Assembly: GCA_017983465.1 (NCBI GenBank)
Contig: JAGOBK010000005.1
Span: 1-64,000, forward strand
From: Crocinitomicaceae bacterium
GTDB taxonomy: Bacteria; Bacteroidota; Bacteroidia; Flavobacteriales_D; Crocinitomicaceae
Direction: 5' to 3'
Length of the DNA: 64,000 nt
Below are positions 42,387 through 51,957 of this stretch, in pieces. Under the pieces are notes generated by a model. The model was given only the letters and a program-made list of their open reading frames with translations, had not been told where the DNA came from and ran no database searches. Every line of letters starts with the position of its first letter. Within the stretch, counting starts at the first letter, position 1. A program made the translations under genes and the position numbers.

Positions 42387-44015
42387 TTATCCTAAAAACG
42401 GGTATTTATAATCTGTTGGCGGTACAAATGTTTCTTTGATTGTTCTCGCAGAAGACCAACGAAGTAAGTTCATTGCTGCGCCTGCTTTGTCGTTTGTCCC
42501 TGAACCTCTTGCTCCACCGAAAGGTTGTTGTCCAACAACCGCTCCTGTTGGTTTGTCGTTGATGTAGAAATTCCCGGCTGCGTTCACCAATTTTTTAGTG
42601 GCTAATTGAATCGCATAACGATCGTTAGAAATAATCGATCCTGTCAAGGCGTATTCTGAGGTAGAATCTAACATTTCCAAGGTTTCTTCAAATTTGTTTT
42701 CATCGTACACAAATACCGTCAAGACTGGACCAAAGATTTCTTCACACATCGTGCGGAATTTCGGATTGGATGTCACCACCGTCGTTGGTTCAATGAAGTA
42801 TCCTTTAGATTTATCGTAAGATCCACCAGTAATGATTTCTGCATCACTTTGTCCTTTACAATAATCGATGAATCCAGCAATTTTATCGAAAGCTCTTTCA
42901 TCAATCACTGCATTGACAAAGTTGCTTGTATCTTCAGGTGTTCCCATTTTGAACGAGTTCACTTGTTCGGTGAAGATGCGTTTCACTTCCGGCCAAATGT
43001 TTGAAGGCACATATGCACGAGAGGCAGCTGAACATTTTTGTCCTTGGAATTCAAAAGCTCCGCGGGACATTGCCGTTGCCACTTCTGCAGCATTTGCTGA
43101 TTTATGTACCATGATGAAATCCTTTCCTCCTGTTTCTCCAACAATACGTGGATATGTACGGTAACGATCTAGGTTGGTGCCAATTTCTTTCCACAAGTGA
43201 CGGAAAACCCCCGTTGATCCTGTGAAATGAAGTCCTGCGAAATCTCTGTGTTTGAAAACGATATCTCCAGCCACTGGACCATCCACTGTGATCATGTTAA
43301 TGACTCCGTCTGGAACGCCAGCAGCTTTGAATAAGTCCATGATTACTTGTGCAGAATACACTTGCGAATCAGCTGGTTTCCATACAACCACATTTCCCAT
43401 CATCGCTGGAGCAGCACATAAATTCGCTGCAATCGACGTAAAGTTAAAGGGTGTGATGGCGAAAACGAATCCCTCCAACGGACGGTATTCCAAGCGGTTC
43501 CACATCCCTGGCAATGATTCGGGTTGTTCTTTATAAATCTGCGTCATGTATTGTACATTGAAGCGGAAAAAGTCGATTAACTCACACGCCGCATCAATTT
43601 CTGCCTGCATGACATTTTTCGATTGAGCCAACATTGTTGCTGCATTCATTCGGTTACGGAAAGGTCCCGCTAATAAATCAGCGGCTTTCAAGAAAATTGC
43701 TGCGCGTTCTTCCCAAGGAAGTTCAGCCCATGCTTTCTTTGCCTCTAAAGCGGATTCAATCGCAGCGGTTACATGACTTGCATCACCCACATTGAAATGT
43801 CCAAGTACGTGTGCGTGGTCATGCGGAGCTGTCATCGCTTTTTTCGTGTTCGTACGAACTTCTTTTCCACCAATATACATCGGGACATCAATTGGAGCTT
43901 GACTCCACATGTCTTTGTATGTTTGAATTAATGAATTCGTTTCTGCCGTTCCAGGAGCGTATGCTTTTACTGGTTCGTTGATGGCAATTGGGGTTTTAAA
44001 AAAAGCGTTTGACAT
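42387..44015 (-). CDS. pruA: L-glutamate gamma-semialdehyde dehydrogenase
   Basis: 542 aa from the ATG at 44015, the normal length for this single-domain class; the frame extends upstream to 44162 but covers the promoter and recF start. ALDH catalytic residues Glu294 (IVGETGGKDF) and Cys328 (FEFQGQKCSAASRAY) are present, with ITPFNFTSIAANL for NAD binding and FGGARGSGTNDKAGA near the end. It oxidises glutamate semialdehyde to glutamate in proline catabolism. No putA/proline dehydrogenase gene is in the window. Confidence 0.93.
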   Translation of the reverse strand: MSNAFFKTPIAINEPVKAYAPGTAETNSLIQTYKDMWSQAPIDVPMYIGGKEVRTNTKKAMTAPHDHAHVLGHFNVGDASHVTAAIESALEAKKAWAELPWEERAAIFLKAADLLAGPFRNRMNAATMLAQSKNVMQAEIDAACELIDFFRFNVQYMTQIYKEQPESLPGMWNRLEYRPLEGFVFAITPFNFTSIAANLCAAPAMMGNVVVWKPADSQVYSAQVIMDLFKAAGVPDGVINMITVDGPVAGDIVFKHRDFAGLHFTGSTGVFRHLWKEIGTNLDRYRTYPRIVGETGGKDFIMVHKSANAAEVATAMSRGAFEFQGQKCSAASRAYVPSNIWPEVKRIFTEQVNSFKMGTPEDTSNFVNAVIDERAFDKIAGFIDYCKGQSDAEIITGGSYDKSKGYFIEPTTVVTSNPKFRTMCEEIFGPVLTVFVYDENKFEETLEMLDSTSEYALTGSIISNDRYAIQLATKKLVNAAGNFYINDKPTGAVVGQQPFGGARGSGTNDKAGAAMNLLRWSSARTIKETFVPPTDYKYPFLG

Positions 44016-44032
44016 AACTATTGAATTTTCAA

Positions 44033-44040
44033 CAAAGATA
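44033..44040 (-). promoter_or_regulatory. -7 box for pruA
   Basis: TATCTTTG on the minus strand, 17 nt before the ATG at 44015. Confidence 0.5.
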
Positions 44041-44113
44041 ATAGAATAGTTATTCGAGAACGTATCTCTTGTTACGCAAGGAAGGATTTCCGTTCGATTC
44101 GCGAAATAAATGT

Positions 44114-44121
44114 TACCTTTG
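44114..44121 (+). promoter_or_regulatory. -7 box 6 nt before recF
   Basis: TACCTTTG ends at 44121; the recF ATG is at 44128. An in-frame ATG at 44110 would lie upstream of the box and is therefore unlikely to be used. Confidence 0.5.
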
Positions 44122-44127
44122 ACACAC

Positions 44128-45237
44128 ATGTTTTTAGCACAATTACACCTCATCAATTTCAAAAATTACGAAGACGTCGAAGTCGATCTTTGTCCAGGAA
44201 TTAATGGTTTAGTTGGACAAAACGGAAGTGGGAAAACAAATATTCTCGATGCGGTTTATTACCTCAGCATGTGCAAGTCCTATTTGAATGCGATTGACCG
44301 TCAGAACATTCGTTTCGATCAAGCATTTTTTTCCATTCAAGGTAAATGGCATTTAGACAATCAAGAACAAAATGTTCACTGTGCGCTAAAAAATGGCGGC
44401 AAAAAAACAGTGAAACTCAATAAAAAGGAATACGAAAAACTCGCTGATCACATTGGTAAATTTCCAGTAGTCTTCATTTCTCCCTACGATGGAGATTTAA
44501 TTGCTGATGGATCTGAAATGCGCCGTAAATGGATGGATGGCATTTTATCTCAATTGGACAAAGTTTATTTGGAAGAAATTCAACGATATCACAAAATCTT
44601 GGAGCAGCGAAATGCCTTGTTGAAGAACATGTTTGAGCACCGATTATTTGATGTTGATTCAATCGAAGTGTGGAACGAACAATTGGTTCCATGTGGAAAT
44701 TACATTCATGAAAAGCGCAAGGAATTTTTAGCGGAATTCATTCCTGTTTTCAAGCGTTTCTATACTGAAATCGGTCTAGATTCGGAAGATGTTGCACTTG
44801 AATACCGTTCTCAACTCAACGAAAAACCTTTCGCTGAATTATTAAAGGACTATGCTAAAAAAGATGCGGCAACACAGTATTCGAATGCTGGAATCCACAA
44901 GGACGACTTGATTTTTAGCATTAAAAACCATCCAGTAAAAAAATTCGGTTCACAGGGACAGCAGAAATCGTTTGTTATTGCCCTGCGTTTGGCACAATAT
45001 GACTGGATGAAGCAACACAAGGGACTCAAACCCGTTTTATTGCTAGATGATATTTTCGATAAGTTGGATAATGAACGAGTACAACGGTTGATTGATTTAG
45101 TCACCGCTGATTATTTCGGACAAGTCATTGTCACGGATTCAGATCCAGCGCGGATGAAGCAACTTTTTGACTCTATTCATACCGAAAAGAGACTTTTTCA
45201 AGTGAATGACCAACAACTTTCCTTGATTTTATCCTAA
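44128..45237 (+). CDS. recF: DNA replication and repair protein RecF
   Basis: 369 aa from the ATG at 44128 (MFLAQLHLINFKNYEDVEVD, the usual RecF opening). Walker A GQNGSGKT (30-37), signature FGSQGQQKSFVIALRLAQ and Walker B VLLLDDIFDKLD. It helps load RecA at single-strand gaps together with RecO and RecR. The DUF721 gene follows after 9 nt, a common Bacteroidota pairing. Confidence 0.94.
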   Translation: MFLAQLHLINFKNYEDVEVDLCPGINGLVGQNGSGKTNILDAVYYLSMCKSYLNAIDRQNIRFDQAFFSIQGKWHLDNQEQNVHCALKNGGKKTVKLNKKEYEKLADHIGKFPVVFISPYDGDLIADGSEMRRKWMDGILSQLDKVYLEEIQRYHKILEQRNALLKNMFEHRLFDVDSIEVWNEQLVPCGNYIHEKRKEFLAEFIPVFKRFYTEIGLDSEDVALEYRSQLNEKPFAELLKDYAKKDAATQYSNAGIHKDDLIFSIKNHPVKKFGSQGQQKSFVIALRLAQYDWMKQHKGLKPVLLLDDIFDKLDNERVQRLIDLVTADYFGQVIVTDSDPARMKQLFDSIHTEKRLFQVNDQQLSLILS

Positions 45238-45246
45238 CATTATTCC

Positions 45247-45552
45247 ATGCGCGAAGACAACAGACGAAGTTCGGACGAGGAACCATTAAAGGACCTCATC
45301 GATAAATTCTTGAAAGCCTATTCTTTGGAAGGGAAAATGAAGGAATACGATATTATTGCTGCTTGGCCAGAACTAATGGGTCCGGCGGTGGCACATCGCA
45401 CAAAAGAAATTCACATTAAGCATCAAACCTTGTATTTGAAAATCGATTCATCGGTGATGCGAGAAGAACTGTTGAATGGGAAACAGATCATTATTGATCG
45501 CGTGAACAAAGAGGCGAAATGCCAGCTCATCAACGACATTTGGTTTTCGTAA
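45247..45552 (+). CDS. DUF721 (DciA-related) protein
   Basis: 101 aa. EYDIIAAWPELMGPAVAHRT and LYLKIDSSVMREELLNGKQI are the core of DUF721, the family that includes DciA, the replicative-helicase operator of many bacteria. Bacteroidota members are short and contain just this KH-like domain. A role in helicase loading is a family-based inference, supported by the recF neighbour. Confidence 0.8.
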   Translation: MREDNRRSSDEEPLKDLIDKFLKAYSLEGKMKEYDIIAAWPELMGPAVAHRTKEIHIKHQTLYLKIDSSVMREELLNGKQIIIDRVNKEAKCQLINDIWFS

Positions 45553-46245
45553 TTACTTCTGAGGATCCTTACTAAATTGAAATAGCCAATCGTACAATTC
45601 GTCAGTGCGAAATACGCGTTCTAAGTCACCGTGATTAGCCCCAGGAACGACTGTATACTTTAAATTTTCCCCACCATTACAAGCACGAATGGAACGCACC
45701 ATTTTTTCAGATTCACTAATCGGAACTGCACTATCTCGATTTCCGTGCTGAATCCACACTGGAATCGTGGAAAGATTACAGCCATTTCTCGTATTTCCAC
45801 CACCACAAAGAGCCACCGCAGCAGTAACAATTTCAGGATACTCACCTGCAAAATCTAAGGTCCCATAAGCTCCAAGACTCATTCCAGTAACGTACACACG
45901 ATTGGTATCCGTTTGAAAATGTTCTTGTGCAAAACGAAGAACGGAAAGCACTTTTTCCGGTTCCCAAGATTTCCCGGCAGGAACTTGTGGCGCAAGGACA
46001 ATCGCTGGAATCTCTCTGCCTTTTTCTATTTCGTGGATGATGCCGTATTTTTTCACCATCTCCAAGTTATTTCCAGAAAGACTTCTTCCGTGAAGAAAAA
46101 TCAGCACGGGAGGATTGTTTTTCAGGATGCTATCGGCAGGTAAATGCAACAAAAAAGGATAGTCTGCCTGATTATGAATGGCTTTTAATTGTCCATAGCT
46201 GGACAAAGACAAAAACAGGACACTAAGAAGAATTCCGATGCGCAT
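45553..46245 (-). CDS. Secreted esterase, PHB-depolymerase/phospholipase-like
   Basis: 230 aa. Signal peptide ending LSSYGQ. Alpha/beta hydrolase with oxyanion strand PPVLIFLHGRSLSGN, nucleophile Ser123 in GMSLGAYGT, Asp171 in HGNRDSAVPI and His205 in GANHGDLER. Similar to predicted peptidases and carboxylesterases of the LpqC/PHB-depolymerase group; the substrate is unknown. Convergent with the DUF721 gene with no gap (45552/45553). Confidence 0.8.
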   Translation of the reverse strand: MRIGILLSVLFLSLSSYGQLKAIHNQADYPFLLHLPADSILKNNPPVLIFLHGRSLSGNNLEMVKKYGIIHEIEKGREIPAIVLAPQVPAGKSWEPEKVLSVLRFAQEHFQTDTNRVYVTGMSLGAYGTLDFAGEYPEIVTAAVALCGGGNTRNGCNLSTIPVWIQHGNRDSAVPISESEKMVRSIRACNGGENLKYTVVPGANHGDLERVFRTDELYDWLFQFSKDPQK

Positions 46246-46249
46246 AACG

Positions 46250-46280
46250 CAAAGTTAGGGCTCTTATAAGGAGCTAACAA
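46250..46280 (-). promoter_or_regulatory. Full promoter TTG-N20-TAACTTTG, box 4 nt before ATG
   Basis: On the minus strand TTG (46280-46278), 20 nt, TAACTTTG (46257-46250), then 4 nt to the ATG at 46245. Both elements match consensus and the start codon falls at the predicted transcription start. Confidence 0.65.
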
Positions 46281-46349
46281 GTTGATTTTTGAACAGTTGA
46301 AACGGTAGTTATACACAATCAAACAAAGCGTTGATGAGCCGAGAAAAGT

Positions 46350-47249
46350 TTAATTGTTTTCCAATTTATACGAAATACCAATCCCAAGAACGGATTTAAA
46401 CTGTGTGCGCGGACCCACATTCCCGTAAATATCGCGGATTTTGATGTCGTCGTCGTAAACTAAATTCCATTGAGCCGTAGCAGAAAACAAGGAATTCACG
46501 CGAAAGACAAACAGCAGTTCTGCGTTGACGTCGATGTTTTGTGGATTATTTAAGTAGTTACTAAAAAGTTCTAGCTTGGACCTCATCTCAATGTTCTTCG
46601 CTAGATTTTTATTCCATTTCATTTTCACGAAGGCACCGTATTCTTGACGAAATTTCGCACCCTTTTCCACTCCGAATGCACCAGCTGCGGACAAAGAATC
46701 GTCCATCACGAAGGTCGATTTAAAGGCAACCGAAGAAAAGAATATGGAAAATTGATCACCCTTTCTTAAATCTGTACCAAGGGCCAAGTTCAAGTATCCA
46801 GGAGCCATAAAGGTAGAAACAACCACAGAATCGTTAGGATAGGTGAATCCATTGACCATTTGCGTTTTGAATCCGGCAGCAACCGTTAAGAAGAAATCTT
46901 GGGAAAGGAGCATTCCGAAGGTACTAGCGAGGTCAATACGGTCATCTGTTTTCTGCAATCCAACACCGGAAATATTATCCAAGTACTTGATTCCACCCAA
47001 GGCAAAACTCGCGTCATTGGTCCATTTGACATTCTCATGTGTGTAGTATGCACTCGCACCAATGGAACCAATCATTGATATGTTATTTCGTCCACCTGCA
47101 TTCCAATTCACGAAAGAAGATTGTGTTCCACTCAGGGAATAGAGGGATCTCAATTTCCACGATTTGATGGAATCCGCCTTCACTTGAGCGAAATTCACCG
47201 TCCATGAAAACAGAAAAACAGCAAGAATGTATGTATTTTTGGGTCGCAT
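46350..47249 (-). CDS. DUF3078 outer-membrane protein
   Basis: 299 aa. Signal peptide ending WTVNFAQ, then the DUF3078 opening pattern (LSGTQSSFVNWNAGGRNNIS) and amphipathic strands throughout (FFLTVAAGFKTQMVNGF; LNLALGTDLRKGDQFSIFFS), ending in a strand GIGISYKLENN. Predicted outer-membrane beta barrel of the Bacteroidota; function unknown. Divergent from the DUF3089 gene. Confidence 0.82.
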   Translation of the reverse strand: MRPKNTYILAVFLFSWTVNFAQVKADSIKSWKLRSLYSLSGTQSSFVNWNAGGRNNISMIGSIGASAYYTHENVKWTNDASFALGGIKYLDNISGVGLQKTDDRIDLASTFGMLLSQDFFLTVAAGFKTQMVNGFTYPNDSVVVSTFMAPGYLNLALGTDLRKGDQFSIFFSSVAFKSTFVMDDSLSAAGAFGVEKGAKFRQEYGAFVKMKWNKNLAKNIEMRSKLELFSNYLNNPQNIDVNAELLFVFRVNSLFSATAQWNLVYDDDIKIRDIYGNVGPRTQFKSVLGIGISYKLENN

Positions 47250-47263
47250 TGTCTAATCAAGCA

Positions 47264-47271
47264 CAAAATTA
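47264..47271 (-). promoter_or_regulatory. -7 box for the DUF3078 gene
   Basis: TAATTTTG on the minus strand, 14 nt before the ATG at 47249. It directly abuts the start codon of the divergent gene at 47272. Confidence 0.5.
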
Positions 47272-48249
47272 ATGGACAAATTCACGTTAATGCTTTTTTT
47301 GTTGTGGAACATTTCAACAAGTCATTGTTTTTCACAGCAAATCGACTATTCTGCGAAAGAAAATTGGGCTGTTTTACCGGGATCCTATCCAAAGGAATTA
47401 ACTGGACAAATTCACGATACGAGTTTATGGTCTTCGGTGGATGTGTTTTACGTTTATCCAACCTTAATGCTGGATAAAAAAGATACGCGATGGAATGTTG
47501 AATTAAGCGATCAAGAACAGCAACAAAAAGTTTTGGGGACGGCTGTAAAATACCAAGCAAGCGCATGGGCGGAAGCAGGAAGAATGTTTGTTCCTTTCTA
47601 TCGTCAAGCACACATTCGCTCGTATGAACTGCTTGATAAAGGTGGACGCGAAGCCTTGCTTTTTGCGTATGCCGACATCAAAAATGCGTTTCAATATTAC
47701 TTAGATCATTACAATCATGGTCGTCCAATCATTCTTGCCGGACATAGCCAAGGCAGTACTCATTTGCGCATGATTTTGGAAGATTTTTTCGACAACAAAG
47801 AACTGAGAGGACAATTAGTTGCGGCATATATTCCCGGAATTGGCATTTATCGAAATGAATTCAAAAGCATTCCCTTGATGAATTCAGCTAGTCAAACTGG
47901 TGGATTCGTTACATGGAATACCTTCAAGAAAAATGTCGATCAAGATTCTTACCGTCGCTGGTACAAAGGAAAAGCGGTTGTCAATCCGGTAACGTGGCAG
48001 ATCTCTGGGACAGCAACAAAAGACCAACATCTTGGATTTTTATATTCCAATGATGACTTATTTTGCCATTGTTTTGAAACAACGGTCATGGATGGAGCCG
48101 TATGGATTTCGCGTCCGTGCAGCTATCTCGGATTGGTTTCGTGGACCATGAAAAACCTCCATGTAGGCGATGTGAATTTGTTCTGGAAAGACATTCAAGA
48201 AAATGCCAAATTAAGAGCCCGGACATATTTGCTCGAAAAAGGTTCATAA
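47272..48249 (+). CDS. DUF3089 alpha/beta-hydrolase-like protein
   Basis: 325 aa with an N-terminal signal (FTLMLFLLWNISTSHCFSQQ). DUF3089 hallmarks: VDVFYVYPTLMLDKKDTRWN, RMFVPFYRQAHIRSY, FAYADIKNAFQYYLDHYNHG and the nucleophile elbow LAGHSQGSTH (Ser159). A secreted serine hydrolase of unknown substrate. The ATG at 47272 is the first after the divergent promoter of the DUF3078 gene; I see no clear promoter of its own. Confidence 0.8.
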   Translation: MDKFTLMLFLLWNISTSHCFSQQIDYSAKENWAVLPGSYPKELTGQIHDTSLWSSVDVFYVYPTLMLDKKDTRWNVELSDQEQQQKVLGTAVKYQASAWAEAGRMFVPFYRQAHIRSYELLDKGGREALLFAYADIKNAFQYYLDHYNHGRPIILAGHSQGSTHLRMILEDFFDNKELRGQLVAAYIPGIGIYRNEFKSIPLMNSASQTGGFVTWNTFKKNVDQDSYRRWYKGKAVVNPVTWQISGTATKDQHLGFLYSNDDLFCHCFETTVMDGAVWISRPCSYLGLVSWTMKNLHVGDVNLFWKDIQENAKLRARTYLLEKGS

Positions 48250-48285
48250 GTCCAAATTTCGGTTCAAAACTTCCACCCTATTTCA

Positions 48286-48316
48286 TTGACGATTCTTTTT
48301 TTGCTTTGTATATTTG
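48286..48316 (+). promoter_or_regulatory. Consensus promoter TTG-N20-TATATTTG for gcvP
   Basis: TTG at 48286-48288 and TATATTTG at 48309-48316; 21 nt before the ATG at 48338. An in-frame TTG at 48314 overlaps the box, so it is not the start. Confidence 0.7.
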
Positions 48317-48337
48317 TGCACTCAAAAAAGAACGTTC

Positions 48338-51163
48338 ATGACACCATTTTCTAGAAGACACATCGGACCGAGTGAAGCAGAGAAAAAAGCCATGTTGGCT
48401 GCCATCGGCATCGACTCGATTTCAACATTGATTGACCGCACAATTCCTGCCCAAATTCGTTTGGATGGAGAATTGAAAATCGCTGATGCGATGACGGAAC
48501 AAGAATATTTACAGCATGTTTCAGAATTGGCTGCAAAAAACCAAGTGTTTAAGTCATTCATTGGTTTAGGATACCATGAAACAATTGTTCCAAGTGTCAT
48601 CCTTAGAAATGTGCTAGAAAATCCAGGATGGTATACGGCATACACGCCATACCAAGCGGAGATTTCACAAGGACGTCTGGAAGCTTTATTGAATTTCCAA
48701 ACAATGGTTTTGGATTTAACAGGAATGGAAATTGCCAATGCATCGTTATTGGATGAAGGAACAGCTGCTTCGGAAGCGATGATTATGTTCTATAACTCTC
48801 GTTCAAGAGCAGAAGTTCAAGCTGGGAAAAATAAATTTTTCGTCGCAGAAGACGCATTGCCGCAAAGCATTGATGTCATGTTGGGTCGTGCCATTAACTT
48901 AGGAATTGAATTAGTAACAGGAAATATCGATTCATTTGACGGATCTGCAGAATATTTTGGTGCATTTATTCAAAATCCAAGTGCGCACGGACACGTTCGT
49001 GATTTGACAGCGAAAATTGCGCAATTGAAAGGACATGGAATTCAAGTTGCAGTTGCAGCAGATATTCTTTCATTGGTGGTATTAAAATCGCCAGGAAGTA
49101 TGGGTGCAGATGTTGTCTTGGGATCTTCTCAACGATTTGGTGTCCCAATGGGTTACGGTGGACCTCACGCGGCGTTCTTTGCAGCGAAGGAAGATTACAA
49201 ACGAAATATACCTGGAAGAATTATCGGTGTATCGAAAGATGCTGATGACAATTTCGCATTGCGAATGGCGCTTCAAACAAGAGAGCAACACATCAAACGC
49301 GATAAAGCGACTTCCAATATTTGTACAGCACAAGCGTTATTGTCTGTCATGGCAAGTATGTACGCTGTTTACCACGGTCCAGATGGAATTCGTGCTATCG
49401 CGAATCACGTACATGACTTAGCAACGAAAACAGCCGCTGGATTAGCAGCAAAAGGAATCACATTAGGAACAGATTCTTACTTTGATACCCTTTGGATCAA
49501 AGGTGTTGATGGTTCAAGTGTTCGTGCGAAAGCAGAGGCACAAAAATTAAACTTCCGTTATATCTCTGACTCAGAATTGAGCATCAGTTTTGGCGAGCCA
49601 CATACAATGGAAGATGTTTCCGCTATTTTAGCATGTTTCGACGCTCAAGCAGCTGAAGGAACATCGAAACTTTCCTCCGATTTAAAAAGAACAGATGCTG
49701 TTTTAAGTCATCCTGTATTCAACAGCCATCATTCTGAATCTCAAATGATGCGTTATTTGAAGCGATTGGAAAACAAAGACCTTTCGTTGGTTCACAGCAT
49801 GATTCCTCTTGGTTCTTGTACCATGAAGTTGAATGCTGCGACAGAATTAATGCCGATTACCAATCCGCAATTCGCGAATTTACACCCGTTTGCTCCAGTT
49901 GAACAAGCTGCAGGATACCATGAGATGTTTAAACAGTTGTCTTTGGATTTATCTGAAAGCACAGGATTTGCAGGTGTTTCCCTTCAACCAAACTCTGGTG
50001 CACAAGGTGAATACGCTGGACTTATGGTGATCAAAGCGTTCCATGAATCAAATGGAGATACGCAACGTAAGAAAATGATTATACCTTCATCTGCTCACGG
50101 AACAAATCCTGCTTCCGCAGTGATGGCTGGTTTTGAAGTGGTTGTGACTGGTTGTGATGAAAATGGAAACATTGACATCGAGGAACTACGCCGCGTTGCG
50201 ATCGACTTGAAAGATGTCTTGGCTGGAATCATGGTGACCTATCCATCAACACATGGTGTATACGAAGAAGGTATTCGTGAAATCACTTCGATTATCCACG
50301 AAAACGGCGGACAAGTATACATGGACGGTGCGAATATGAATGCACAGGTTGGATTAACAAATCCAGGAAATATCGGTGCTGACGTTTGTCACTTGAACTT
50401 ACACAAAACATTCGCTATTCCACATGGTGGTGGTGGTCCAGGTATGGGTCCAATCGGCGTTGCTGCTCACTTACTTCCTTTCTTACCTGGTAGTCCGATT
50501 GTGAAAACAGGAGGAGAAAAAGCAATCCATGCGATTTCTGCAGCTCCATTCGGAAGTGCGTTGATTCTATTAATTTCTTACGCTTACATCAAGATGTTAG
50601 GTGCAAAAGGACTTCGTGAATCAACAGAAATTGCCATTTTAAATGCGAATTACATCGCTGCTGGTTTGAAAGGACATTACGATGTTCTATACACCGGAAA
50701 AAACGGAACCGTAGCTCACGAAATGATCTTAGACTGTCGCGATTTCAAACGTACGGCAGAAGTTGAAGTAGCTGATATGGCGAAACGTTTGATCGATTTT
50801 AACTTCCATGCACCAACAGTATCTTTCCCAGTTGCTGGAACATTGATGATTGAACCAACAGAATCAGAGGATAAAGAAGAATTAGATCGCTTTATCACTG
50901 CGATGATCAAAATCCGTGAGGAAATTCGTCAAATCGAAAATGGTGAAGCCGATAAGGCAAATAACTTATTGAAAAATGCACCACATACAGCGGATTGTAT
51001 TATCAATAAAGAATGGAATTACCCATACACTCCTCAAGAAGCGGCTTATCCCGTAGCTTATTTGAAAGAGTGGAAATATTGGGTGCCTGTTCGACGCGTT
51101 GATAATGCGTTCGGTGACCGAAATTTGGTTTGCTCTTGTCCAAGTATCGAGAGTTACCAGTAA
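48338..51163 (+). CDS. gcvP: Glycine dehydrogenase (decarboxylating), P-protein
   Basis: 941 aa, the fused single-chain form. Opens MTPFSRRHIGPSEAEKKAML. PLP Lys690 in CHLNLHKTFAIPHGGGGPGM; SCTMKLNAATELMPIT and SSAHGTNPASAVMAGF are typical. Decarboxylates glycine and passes the aminomethyl group to the lipoylated H protein. The other gcv genes are elsewhere. Own promoter and terminator. Confidence 0.97.
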   Translation: MTPFSRRHIGPSEAEKKAMLAAIGIDSISTLIDRTIPAQIRLDGELKIADAMTEQEYLQHVSELAAKNQVFKSFIGLGYHETIVPSVILRNVLENPGWYTAYTPYQAEISQGRLEALLNFQTMVLDLTGMEIANASLLDEGTAASEAMIMFYNSRSRAEVQAGKNKFFVAEDALPQSIDVMLGRAINLGIELVTGNIDSFDGSAEYFGAFIQNPSAHGHVRDLTAKIAQLKGHGIQVAVAADILSLVVLKSPGSMGADVVLGSSQRFGVPMGYGGPHAAFFAAKEDYKRNIPGRIIGVSKDADDNFALRMALQTREQHIKRDKATSNICTAQALLSVMASMYAVYHGPDGIRAIANHVHDLATKTAAGLAAKGITLGTDSYFDTLWIKGVDGSSVRAKAEAQKLNFRYISDSELSISFGEPHTMEDVSAILACFDAQAAEGTSKLSSDLKRTDAVLSHPVFNSHHSESQMMRYLKRLENKDLSLVHSMIPLGSCTMKLNAATELMPITNPQFANLHPFAPVEQAAGYHEMFKQLSLDLSESTGFAGVSLQPNSGAQGEYAGLMVIKAFHESNGDTQRKKMIIPSSAHGTNPASAVMAGFEVVVTGCDENGNIDIEELRRVAIDLKDVLAGIMVTYPSTHGVYEEGIREITSIIHENGGQVYMDGANMNAQVGLTNPGNIGADVCHLNLHKTFAIPHGGGGPGMGPIGVAAHLLPFLPGSPIVKTGGEKAIHAISAAPFGSALILLISYAYIKMLGAKGLRESTEIAILNANYIAAGLKGHYDVLYTGKNGTVAHEMILDCRDFKRTAEVEVADMAKRLIDFNFHAPTVSFPVAGTLMIEPTESEDKEELDRFITAMIKIREEIRQIENGEADKANNLLKNAPHTADCIINKEWNYPYTPQEAAYPVAYLKEWKYWVPVRRVDNAFGDRNLVCSCPSIESYQ

Positions 51164-51172
51164 TCAATTAGT

Positions 51173-51202
51173 AAAAAGTCCCTTTTCGAAGGGACTTTTT
51201 TA
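51173..51202 (+). terminator. Terminator of gcvP with UUCG loop
   Basis: 8-bp stem AGTCCCTT/AAGGGACT (51177-51184 and 51189-51196) closed by a TTCG tetraloop, flanked by A and T runs. Confidence 0.92.
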
Positions 51203-51211
51203 TTTTTAACG

Positions 51212-51219
51212 TAGTTTCG
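51212..51219 (+). promoter_or_regulatory. -7 box variant for bshB1
   Basis: TAGTTTCG, one base from TAnnTTTG, 19 nt before the ATG at 51239. Confidence 0.35.
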
Positions 51220-51238
51220 TACGTAAATACTAACGAAG

Positions 51239-51955
51239 ATGAAATTAGATATCCTAGCTTTTGCTGCCCATCCCGACGATGTAGAATTGTCTGCTTCTGG
51301 CACCTTGTTGCATTATGCTGCACAAGGAAAAAAAATCGGAATCATTGATTTAACCGAAGGTGAATTAGGGACACGTGGATCTGTTGCTGATCGCTATGCG
51401 GAATCTGCTGCTGCTGGAAAACTCATGGGATTGACGGTTCGTAAGAACTTGAACATGGGTGATGGATTTTTCGAAATTAATGAAGAAAATAAACGCAAAA
51501 TCGTTGAGCAAATCCGTATCCATCAACCGGAAATCGTTTTAGCGAATTGCTTAAACGACCGTCATCCAGACCATGGTCGTGGAGGGAAATTAGTTTCTGA
51601 CGCGTGCTTTTTAGCTGGATTACGTAAAATCGAAACAATTGTTGATGGTGTTTCTTTGGCGCCACATCGTCCGAGATTAGTATTGCATTACATTCAAGAC
51701 CACTACGCTCATCCGGATATCGTCATGGACGTAACGCCATATATGGAACAAAAAATTGAGGTTGTAAAAGCGTTCCGCACACAGTTTTTTGATCCAAATT
51801 CTACCGAACCAACGACGCCAATTTCTGGCGAAGAATTCTTCCAGTTCCTCAAGGGACGCATGATGCAATATGGACGTCCAATTGGTGTTGATTACGCCGA
51901 AGGATTCACTGTGACACGCATTCTTGGCACGAAGGATTTGTTTGATTTAGTTTGA
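51239..51955 (+). CDS. bshB1: Bacillithiol biosynthesis deacetylase BshB1
   Basis: 238 aa of the LmbE/PIG-L metalloenzyme family. Zinc motif AAHPDDVELSASG (9-21) and second motif NDRHPDHGRGG; IDLTEGELGTRGS is the BshB1 signature. It deacetylates GlcNAc-malate to GlcN-malate in bacillithiol synthesis. bshA and bshC are not in this window. Octamer array A2 starts 2 nt after its stop. Confidence 0.9.
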   Translation: MKLDILAFAAHPDDVELSASGTLLHYAAQGKKIGIIDLTEGELGTRGSVADRYAESAAAGKLMGLTVRKNLNMGDGFFEINEENKRKIVEQIRIHQPEIVLANCLNDRHPDHGRGGKLVSDACFLAGLRKIETIVDGVSLAPHRPRLVLHYIQDHYAHPDIVMDVTPYMEQKIEVVKAFRTQFFDPNSTEPTTPISGEEFFQFLKGRMMQYGRPIGVDYAEGFTVTRILGTKDLFDLV

Positions 51956-51957
51956 GG

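Noticed and set aside
43252..43536. Antisense open frames over pruA and other long genes
   Set aside because: They follow the codon pattern of the real gene on the other strand and have no recognisable protein features.
44016..44162. 49-residue N-terminal extension of PruA
   Set aside because: It would cover the pruA -7 box and the recF start on the opposite strand; the ATG at 44015 gives the standard 542-aa enzyme.
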